Of a stretch of DNA of 64,000 nt, positions 56,743 to 64,000 are shown piece by piece. Source of the stretch: Eleusine coracana subsp. coracana (lineage: Eukaryota; Streptophyta; Magnoliopsida; Poales; Poaceae). A program made the translations under genes and the position numbers. How positions within the stretch are numbered: the stretch's first letter is position 1; each line of letters begins with the position of its first letter. Where the stretch lies: contig CM064432.1 of assembly GCA_032690845.1 (NCBI GenBank), positions 59,146,071 to 59,210,070 of the forward strand. Direction: 5' to 3'. The notes below the pieces were generated by a model. The model saw only the letters and a program-made list of their open reading frames with translations, searched no databases and was not told where the DNA came from.

Positions 56743-57400
56743 ATTTCCTTGCCCCTGCAATGGCCCATGCTCGTGCTTCATCCTTGATAGTGCCGAGCAG
56801 AGGGGCGTGTATTATCAAAGACATTAGAATTCCTGTGTTTCTAAACTTCCCATGCGACAAGGATGATAATAGAGTTTAGTGCCTTGCGACGTTCCCTCCC
56901 CGCGCTAGCTTGTCCGCCGCCACCATTGCTGGAACGTGAGTTCCTCCGCTGTCGGCATGAGTTGCTCCATCCCAATCCATCGGAGGACGTGGAACCAGAT
57001 TTCTCGCGCGCGAAGACGCAAGTCACAAGGACGTGGTTGATGCATTGGACAAGCCAATGGATGCGGTATAGGCTACTAAACAGGAACAGGGTCAAGGCAA
57101 AATGAGAAGCATTGCGTTGGCACTCAAGTTGACAGTGAAGCTACAGCTTTGATGGGCGCGCGCTGGGGCATCCCGGAACCCGGAATATGTCCTTGCCCCT
57201 TGGCTAAAATCCTGCTGCGCCTCCGCTACTCCCCCGACGGCTGCTTCGCCTAGTCTGCGCAAGTCTTCCACGCACACGCACCTCGTCAGGGAAGGGTGTC
57301 CCAATCGGAGGTCGGAGCAGAGCGTTGTCGACAATCTACAAGAAACATCGGCCTCTCAACGAACACCATTATGTCTGGTGGCGTTGGGAGCCCGGCGGCT
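56743..57400. other. Spacer, no gene seen
   Basis: Overlapping short frames on both strands with no recognisable domain. Confidence 0.3.
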
Positions 57401-57409
57401 ATGGCTACC

Positions 57410-57590
57410 AACGCTTCGACGCGGCGATGGTCGGAACGTGCAACGGTTTTGTTGTGCCTGTGTGAGAATACCAAACCTGGCGGCGCCATCATGCCGGTTA
57501 CGGCCACCGGCAACCCTGCTTGCAGGGCTCCAATCAGGTGGACTACCAACATGCTGTAAAGAGGCGTACAGCTTTGTGCACCGAGCGCAG
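57410..57590 (+). pseudogene. Short FBA fragment
   Basis: Reads FDAAMVGTCNGF, then, after a frameshift, CLCENTKPGGAIMPVT and, after another, EAYSF. This is about 180 bp of the FBA region only, heavily shortened. Confidence 0.7.
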
Positions 57591-57780
57591 CACCGCCACA
57601 GCGGTACGGTAGCCGTATGGGATACGAACTAATACTGTCACATTGCTCCTTTCCGAATCTGGACTTAATTGACTACAACACGGAAGATATCAATCAAGAA
57701 AGTACAAATAACTCGGCCACGACTCACGAGAGCCTTCCTGCACCTGAAACTTGACAGATCGTCTCGTCGTGACAGAGTTG

Positions 57781-59070
57781 ATGCTTAATGACATGGAAGA
57801 TACAGAATCAATGGCAGACGCGGACGTCTTTTCGAGTCTCACCACGGACGCCTTCATGGAGATCCTTCTCCGCCTCCACCCCAGCAAACGGTGGCGGCTT
57901 CGCCTCGTCTGCCGTCTCTGGCGCGACGTGATCCAAGACCGCATGCCGGCGCCGAGCCGGCCCGTGCCACTCGCCTTCGTCGTGAACTACAGCGATGACT
58001 ACGTGGCAATGTCGGCCTGCGCGTACACCGTCCACGACCTGAAGGCGGGCCGATTCGTCGAGGTCTGGAGAAGCAACAACTTTTTCCCGACGTGCACCTT
58101 CGACTACAGAAAGGACCGCAACGTGTACACGGGCGAGTTCGACACGGCGATGGTGGGCACCTCCAACGGCGTGATGTGCCTCTGCGACAACACGGTTTCC
58201 GGCGGCGCCATCTCTCTGGTTAACCCGGTCACCGGCGAGTCGCTGGCCGTGCCGCGGTTGCCGGGCTCATCAGCTCAGTGGGTCTGGCGAGCTCGAGGGA
58301 CGACGATGATACCAAGCTGGCACCGGACGTACAGCTTCGGGTACGACCAGACGACGGAGCGGTACACGATCGTGCACGTGCCGTGCGACATCGACAATAA
58401 TACCGGGGGCTTCTTCAATGCCGTGCAGGTGTTCACCTTCACTCCGGGGGCTGACGCGGCGGCGACGACGTGGCGGGACGTTCCCGTCACCGCCGGTACC
58501 TGCTGCGTCGACGCCGGCCTCGTCAGCATCGACGGCGCGACGTACTGGATCACCAAGGGCGGCGTCAAGAGCGTCGTGTCGTTCGACCACAGGGAAGAGC
58601 GCGTCGTGTTCACCAAGGCGTTGCCGAAGCGAGACGAGGAGGGATACGGGTGGCACCTGACGGATGTGCACGGGAGGCTGGGCGTGGTCTCCTCCAGCGT
58701 GGACCACTTACGAACGCCGGCGGAGAAGACTGAGGTCTGCTGGGTTCTGGTGGGGGACGGGAAGGAGTGGATCCAGCGGTACAGCGTGCAGGTGAGCGGG
58801 GTGCTGGAGTGGATCGCGCGGCCTCACTTCGCGCATGGAGACCACGTCCTGCTCGCCGGCAGCAACCAGATGGTGTACGGGCACATGCTGCCGAACACGA
58901 AGGGGAGGGTGCAGAGCGGCGAGCTGCGGTCCGTGCGTGTCAGCGTGCAGATGCCGGGGGTGGCGGTGTCCGGCATGGGCGGCAAGATCATGGGGATTTT
59001 TTCCTACGTCTGGAACACGGAACCGTTTACTGCTTCATCCTGGAACAATAAAGGTGTGGCTAAGCTATGA
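57781..59070 (+). CDS. F-box protein with FBA domain, intact
   Basis: Putative SCF substrate receptor. 429 aa from the first in-frame ATG (57781); internal ATGs at 57793 and 57811 are possible, the last being closest to the start position of relatives. F-box at about residues 18-58: LTTDAFMEILLRLHPSKRWRLRLVCRLWRDVIQDR. The FBA region runs from LAFVVNYSDDY through MVGTSNGVMCLCDN, LVNPVTGESLAVPRLPG, YSFGYDQTTERYTIVHVPCDI, TWRDVPVTAGTCCVDAGLVSIDGATYWI, KTEVCWVLVGDGKEW, QRYSVQVSGV and ARPHFAHGDHVLLAGSN to GIFSYVWNTEPF. No lesion is seen. It is the longest and most complete member of the cluster. The target is unknown. Confidence 0.87.
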   Translation: MLNDMEDTESMADADVFSSLTTDAFMEILLRLHPSKRWRLRLVCRLWRDVIQDRMPAPSRPVPLAFVVNYSDDYVAMSACAYTVHDLKAGRFVEVWRSNNFFPTCTFDYRKDRNVYTGEFDTAMVGTSNGVMCLCDNTVSGGAISLVNPVTGESLAVPRLPGSSAQWVWRARGTTMIPSWHRTYSFGYDQTTERYTIVHVPCDIDNNTGGFFNAVQVFTFTPGADAAATTWRDVPVTAGTCCVDAGLVSIDGATYWITKGGVKSVVSFDHREERVVFTKALPKRDEEGYGWHLTDVHGRLGVVSSSVDHLRTPAEKTEVCWVLVGDGKEWIQRYSVQVSGVLEWIARPHFAHGDHVLLAGSNQMVYGHMLPNTKGRVQSGELRSVRVSVQMPGVAVSGMGGKIMGIFSYVWNTEPFTASSWNNKGVAKL

Positions 59071-59291
59071 TGTTCAATCACCGCCGGCTATTATTCTGTG
59101 GTTGTAGCTTTTGTGCACGGTGGCTTTGCCAATAAAGTCAAGATATTCTCTCTTTTGTCTCGAATATATATTTTTTTTGAGGAATTTTTCTCGAATATAC
59201 GAGGCGAGAACTACATACCCTTTTTTTTTAGGAAAGCCAAAACAAGACAGGATGGCAACCATTCATGAAAAAGAAGATGATTACGTACATC

Positions 59292-60558
59292 CTAATTGTA
59301 ACATAAACCAAATAGAGAACATGTTCCCCGCTCTGATATGCCATTGAGACCATATCCATCATTGTGAGTGCTCGGCAACGGCTCCCGAGTCTCAACGTAG
59401 GCAAATGTCTCAAGTCCTCCATCCATTTTCTTGCACAGGATGAGCTCTGCCCCTTCAGACGTTCGCAGCAGCTGCGTGGCCTTGTTAGTGTTGTTCTTCC
59501 TGTCGCCCACCTTACGTCGGTGCAGTCGTTTCAAATCCAACGATCTGCTGAAGACGTATTATCACCACCTTACGCCTGCTGCTCTCCAGCGACGACAACA
59601 TGGCCTTCCAGAACCCAAACCTCTACTGTTACCACCCTCGGGTTGTCGTAGTGTGGGACTACGACACCCAGGCTACCGTGGACGCTTGTCACCTTCCACG
59701 AGGCCGTGAATTCGCACCGGACAGGCCGCACATGCATAGTCGACGACGGCCCTTGGAAAGACGTGAGACGCTCGTCCTTGAGGTCCAACGCCATCACCCG
59801 GTCTGCACCCAAGGTGAACCAATACGCCGTCCCGTCGACGCAGACGATGCCACACAAGGGGTGGTAGCAGCCTCGTCTCAGGGCCGAAGGCACGGCAACC
59901 TCACGCCACCCCGAGTCGCCGCCTAGGGTGAACACGTGCACCGTGTCCTGACGCATATGATTCTGCGCTCGACGTGCACGATCTTGTACTGACCTGTCGT
60001 GGGGTGATACCCGAAGGAGTAGACCTCGATGTCAGAATTAAACGAATCCCGAGCTGTCGGGACGGGCGGGAGCACCTTGGTCTCGCTGGTGATCGGATTG
60101 GCTACCGTGACGACGGACAAAGTAGCGTTGCCCAGGACCAGACCATCGTCCTGGTAGTTTCGTGCAGGCAGATCAAACCGTTGGACGTACCGACCATGCA
60201 AGTGGATAGGTAGTTATGGGTCAAGCCTCTAGTTCATATGACGTTAAGCCTCTAGTTCATATGACGTCATTGACGAGCGCACGATCCTCGGGGACCCACC
60301 GATCCACGTGTCCAGCATCAACGTTAAGCAGACCTGTTTTTCGGACGTGCGCTCGTCGATGACGTCACTCCAGCGCTTGCAGACGAGGCGGAACCGCCGC
60401 CGGGCGCTCGTCGGAAGGCGCAGCAAGACCTCCACGAAGGCGTCGATCGGGAGAGGGATACTCTCGTCGCCCATCGCGGGGGACTGTCTCTGCGGCATGG
60501 CCAGAAGTACAAGATCATACGACTGTAATATGAGATGGGACAATAGGTTTATTTTCAA
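59292..60558 (-). pseudogene. F-box/FBA pseudogene on the opposite strand
   Basis: The minus strand opens MKINLLSHLILQSYDLVLLAMPQRQSPAMGDES, then the F-box PLPIDAFVEVLLRLPTSARRRFRLVCKRWSDVIDERT. After that a 23-bp tandem duplication (60223-60268) and frame changes intervene. FBA pieces appear in different frames: MVGTSNGLICLHE, YQDDGLVLGNATLSVVTVANPITSETKVLPPVP, YSFGYHPTTGQYKIVHVERR, then TVHVFTLGGDSGWREVAVPSALRRGCYHPLCGIVCVDGTAYWFTLGADRV, and a C-terminal piece at 59292-59540. It is a more distant subfamily than its neighbours. Its start lies 287 bp from the divergent intact gene at 60845. Confidence 0.8.
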
Positions 60559-60844
60559 TTCTGATCATTATGTTATGTTGGTGTGCAGATTGAACTCCTC
60601 GGTCGTTCGGTCTCAAAATTGCGGCGATTATCGTTGCGCTTCAGATCTTGCTGCTAATCATGCGAGTGTTCGTATACTTGTCCGTGACGGAAACGTTTCC
60701 TGAAAATAGAATTTGTGGATTCAAGGCCGTATTTGCCTCCTTGGTTGTCATGTTACTATGACTACTTCGCCGGCGCGTACATCTCGGACGCGGAAGCCTG
60801 CCTTCCTGGCATCCTGTAACTGAACCTCTGAAAACCTCACAACA

Positions 60845-62008
60845 ATGGCGACGACAGAGGAGCCACCTACCACCAACGAAGCGGCAGTCCAAACGGACTC
60901 GGCCATGAAGTTGAAGAACCTCCCGACGGACGCATTCGTGGAGATCCTGTTGCGCCTCCCGCCAAGCTCGCTGTGGCGATTCCGCCTCGTCTCCCGGCAC
61001 TGGCGCACCGTCATCGACGAGCGAACGCCGAGGAGCAGGCCCAAGGCACTCGCGTTCTGCGTGAACGGGAAGTCAGCTTACGCGTACGTCATCGACGACC
61101 TCGCGGACGGGCGGTGCAGAGCCAGAGAGGTATGGAGGCACCGCTTCAAGGCGATGGTGGGCACGTGCAACGGGCTGCTGTGCCTGTGCAGCGTCAGCAG
61201 CGGCGACATCGTCGTTGTCAACCCGGTGACCGGCGAGACGCTGGACGTTCCGCGCTGTCCCGCCGAGTACCGAAACTGGAAGGCGTTCAGCTTCGGGTTC
61301 CACCTCCCGACGGGGCTGTATAAGATCGTGTACCTCCCGCTCACCTACGGGTTCATCGACGAGGTGCAGGTGCTCACGCTCGGGGACGCGTCGTGGCGCC
61401 GTGTCGCCGTCGCCGGCGGGAGCTCCTGCCGCCTCGCCGCCGGCGTCGTCAGCGTCGACGGAGCCACGTTCTGGGTCACTGAGGGCGCCGACCGGGTCGC
61501 GTCGTTTGACCTCGGGGACGAGCGGGTCAGGACCGTGCCGATGCCGGTGGAAGTCGGGCATGGCTTCAGCTGCCATTTGACGGAGGTGAACGGTAGGCTC
61601 GGCGTTGCGGTCATCAGCACTGAGAGGCCGATGACGACGACGCCGGCGAAGATCGAGGTCTGGGTTCTCGGGGAAGGAATAATAAGGGACCGGAGGACCA
61701 AGTGGAGCCGGCGGTACAGCGTGCAGGTGCAGGGGGTGGAGCGGCTGCTCGCGCGGCCGCACTTTGCGTACGGCGACCACGTCCTGACCACTGACACGAG
61801 GAAGCGCACGCACACGCACATGCAAGGCGAGCTGACCAAGATGTTCGGGCACAACGTGGGGAGGCCACTGGTGAGCGGCGAGGTGCGGTCCGTGTGGATC
61901 AGGGAGCCGGGGACGGCGGTGTCCGGCATCATCGAGAACAGCAACCTCCGCGGCATCTTCGCCTACGATGAGACCACGGAGCCGTTGAGTTGCTACAGGG
62001 CTTGGTGA
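60845..62008 (+). CDS. F-box protein with FBA domain, intact
   Basis: Putative SCF substrate receptor, 387 aa, single exon; the ATG context ACAACAATGGCG is good for a plant start. F-box at residues about 22-60 (LKNLPTDAFVEILLRLPPSSLWRFRLVSRHWRTVIDERT). The FBA region contains MVGTCNGLLCLCSVSSGDIVVVNPVTGETLDVP, FSFGFHLPTGLYKIVYLP, VQVLTLGDASWRRVAVAGGSSCRLAAGVVSVDGATFWVTEGADRVASF, KIEVWVLGEG, SRRYSVQVQGVERLLARPHFAYGDHVL and GEVRSVWIREPGTAVSG. A diverged, inverted piece of this subtype is embedded in the pseudogene at 46242-47460. No lesion seen; target unknown. Confidence 0.88.
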   Translation: MATTEEPPTTNEAAVQTDSAMKLKNLPTDAFVEILLRLPPSSLWRFRLVSRHWRTVIDERTPRSRPKALAFCVNGKSAYAYVIDDLADGRCRAREVWRHRFKAMVGTCNGLLCLCSVSSGDIVVVNPVTGETLDVPRCPAEYRNWKAFSFGFHLPTGLYKIVYLPLTYGFIDEVQVLTLGDASWRRVAVAGGSSCRLAAGVVSVDGATFWVTEGADRVASFDLGDERVRTVPMPVEVGHGFSCHLTEVNGRLGVAVISTERPMTTTPAKIEVWVLGEGIIRDRRTKWSRRYSVQVQGVERLLARPHFAYGDHVLTTDTRKRTHTHMQGELTKMFGHNVGRPLVSGEVRSVWIREPGTAVSGIIENSNLRGIFAYDETTEPLSCYRAW

Positions 62009-63074
62009 CTGAAGGTTAGGCATCTTCAGTTCGTTGCGGCTGTCCGCATAAGTTGGCGTCGGCGTGGTCTGCACGTGTAGTTCTACAAAGACCAAGCCTG
62101 CTCGAGCTGAATTTCTCTGTTTGTTTTCTCATTTCTTTCTCGAGCGGCCATATGAGACAGACACTTTATACTATCATACGATGCACACGGGCAAAATAGA
62201 TTGGTAAAGTAAATTTCATAAAACTACAATTATTTGGCAAGGCTGCACTATAGTTTTACAGGACTAAGTTCTCCACCCGAATTTCTCCTCTTCTTCTTCT
62301 TTTCTTTCTCGAGCCAGTGTGAAAACATCATAGATTTTGTACTTTCACGCGGCGCACACACATAGGTTGTCGAGTAACTTCATAAATTATGATTATTTTC
62401 TGACATTGTAATACAAAATTATATATAACTTCTACTATTTATTTTAAAAAATTATAACTATATCAACCCAACTAGCAAAAACCTACAGCTTCGATGGTCT
62501 GTTCAAATCTGTCATATATATACATGTGCCAGAAAAGTAGTTTCTTATTATTGAAGTAAAAAATAGTTGTAGTTTAATGTATACTATTCATGTCATTGAT
62601 TGTAAGAGAACGTACTTCATATCAAGAGGTAACTCTTTTGTTTATTTATTAGAGCATCTCCAACAACCTCTTCAAATCAGACACTTTGGCTAAATCTAAA
62701 AAAAAGGAAAAAAAATCCGATCCAACAGACTCGCCATACCTTCTTCTTTTTTCCTCACTCGGTATCCCGCCAGCTTTGCTCTCCATCTTTGCCAAGCGTC
62801 ACGCGATCGCCATCGCAACCCTCCCGCACATGCGCCGCATTCCCGCATGCCCTTCGGGGCCTTCCCCCACGTGAGTCTATCTGTTTTTCCCCCGCCAAAT
62901 CGACTTAGGGCTTCCAAATTGCATCTTAGTGACCTTAAAGTTTCCATTCTTCTAAGTTTTGGGAGTCATAGTGACAATATATTATTATTTTGTAAGATGC
63001 AAAATTTAGATTTGAAATTAATTAGGTCATTAGAATCATATATAGTCATTTCTTATTAGTCAAGGAATTCAGCT
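62009..63074. other. 3' flank and spacer, no gene seen
   Basis: 3' UTR, then AT-rich DNA. 'agagcatctccaacaacctctt' near 62652 resembles the end of a PIF/Tourist-type element, but no matching second end is seen. Confidence 0.35.
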
Positions 63075-63420
63075 TGTAACAGGTAATATTACAGCTAACA
63101 AAAATCATATTTTAATGATTAAAATGTAGACACCAATGATACTTTGGAGCCAAACATTTGAAAATAGCATAAGAACAGGATTCAGTTTTTGGCATAGTAT
63201 GTGCACAATTTATAACCTCTATTTTTTTTTGTGCAAATTTCACCTTTAAACCATCGCAACAGCTATTGCTAATTTAGAGATCACAGTGGTGCCTCTTATT
63301 AATAATTAAGAAAATAAAATATAAAATAGAGTTTTCATACGTCAGTGACCTAAAACAACATGGTCCTTACGCAAATTGACCCCACTATTATATTGCCTTT
63401 GGTGTCTGATGGCCTTGGGT
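63075..63420. repeat. Cluster intergenic repeat, copy 3 (diverged)
   Basis: Shares with 51421-51840 and 53300-53665 the ordered words 'caccaatgatactt', 'aacatttgaaaata', 'gcacaat.tataacctct', 'catcgcaacagctat', 'cttacgcaaa' and 'cctttggtgtctgatggcctt'. It lies upstream of the partial F-box gene at 63780. Confidence 0.65.
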
Positions 63421-63779
63421 CATTTGGCGAAGCTCTAAAGGTGGAACTTGGTGAGTACGACCCCCCGGATGATTTCCCACTTTAAAGAGAAAAATCTTAT
63501 CATGGCCGATTTTGATTACACTGATTTGCTATTTAGAACTTCCTATCAAGTTTGTGCCAGCGTTGTACACCTGTGAAACTGGAAAGAACACAAAATAGAG
63601 AGAAAACACTGAGCGGACTTTGTGGATTCAAAGATTTCAACTCCGTATCGGCCTCCTTGGCCCTCAAGTTACGTAGCCTACTTCGGCGTAATATATCGAT
63701 CGGCCACGCGAGACGCGACGCGAGCCGGCCTCTGCCTAAAACGGGAGAGAATAGATCGACTGCGCAAAGTGCAAAGGCA

Positions 63780-64000
63780 ATGGTGCCGGCGCCGCCTACC
63801 AACAGGAAAGAAGCTACAGCCGCGATGGAAGCCCCAGCAGGCTGGAACCTCCCCACGGACGCCTTCGCCGAGATCCTGCTCCGCCTCTCTCTGAGTTCCC
63901 AACGCCGCGTCCGCCTCGTCTGCCGGCACTGGCGCGACGTCATCGACGAGCGTTTCCTACCGCATCATCAGAGCCAGCCCATGCCTCTGATCTATGCCCG
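63780..64000 (+). CDS. F-box protein, 5' part only (runs off the window)
   Basis: Open from the ATG at 63780 to the window end. MVPAPPTNRKEATAAMEAPAGWN is followed by the F-box LPTDAFAEILLRLSLSSQRRVRLVCRHWRDVIDER and the start of the FBA region (QPMPLIYAR). No stop or shift in the 73 visible codons. The leader and promoter words match those before 54040, so this is a further tandem copy. Integrity of the remainder is unknown. Confidence 0.82.
   Translation, partial: MVPAPPTNRKEATAAMEAPAGWNLPTDAFAEILLRLSLSSQRRVRLVCRHWRDVIDERFLPHHQSQPMPLIYA

Noticed and set aside
61073..62095. 340-codon minus-strand frame opposite the F-box gene at 60845
   Set aside because: Antisense shadow; the plus strand carries the F-box and FBA motifs.
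62650..62700. PIF/Tourist end 'gagcatctccaacaacctctt'
   Set aside because: Only one end is visible; without the partner terminus and TAA/TTA pair it cannot be called an element.
1..64000. CRISPR arrays, operons, phage or bacterial islands
   Set aside because: Gene structure with many spliceosomal introns and plant transposons shows plant nuclear DNA; no regularly spaced repeats or prokaryotic gene strings are present.

Overview
This is nuclear DNA of a flowering plant, almost certainly a grass (Poaceae). Genes carry GT-AG introns and GC-rich first exons. There is a DUF6598 gene (a grass-biased family), a nuclear-type tRNA-Ile(AAU) and tRNA-His(GUG), a plant SINE with a T-rich tail, Helitrons, a Tourist/PIF-like element, a hAT MITE and a short LTR retrotransposon. 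The species cannot be fixed from the sequence alone.

Region 1 (1-26 kb) is a conventional euchromatic gene row. It holds a four-exon BTB/POZ gene of the At1g21780 type (1342-4219) with a gutted partial copy 3.5 kb downstream, tRNA-Ile, a 13-exon GH36 raffinose-synthase-like/alkaline alpha-galactosidase gene (10361-14033), a seven-exon mitochondrial COX15 heme A synthase gene (15743-21316) and a small uncharacterised gene (25843-26259). Intron 2 of COX15 carries a complete 1.38-kb LTR element with a 5-bp target duplication.

Region 2 (26-34 kb) is repeat-rich. It has two Helitron-like copies in tandem and a decayed galacturonosyltransferase (GAUT, GT8) gene with at least three in-frame stops and a frameshift.

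Region 3 (33.9-64 kb) is a young, rapidly evolving cluster of about eleven F-box/FBA genes and fragments. Only two complete full-length genes are seen (57781-59070 and 60845-62008), plus a third that starts intact and runs off the window end. One (33900-34946) is in frame but lacks a central segment. One (50100-51152) has lost exactly its F-box while keeping leader and start codon. The rest are frameshifted, truncated or chimeric. Within the cluster, a block of about 2.4 kb (3' half of an F-box gene plus a DUF6598 gene on the opposite strand) occurs twice, near 34.5-37.1 kb and 42.5-44.9 kb. Each copy has since gained different transposons, so each provides the empty insertion site for the other. 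Between the blocks lie a tRNA-His gene and an intact six-exon gene on the minus strand matching APEM9/DAYU, a peroxisomal membrane tether.

The conserved genes act in unrelated housekeeping roles (CUL3 adaptor, sugar metabolism, heme A synthesis, peroxisome import). The F-box cluster is the accessory part and the place where new or decaying proteins should be sought. I found no operon-like or otherwise undescribed multigene system. The most unusual objects are the F-box-less FBA gene, the reciprocal transposon insertions in the duplicated block, and the 270-bp perfect tandem duplication whose breakpoint lies inside the tRNA-His gene.
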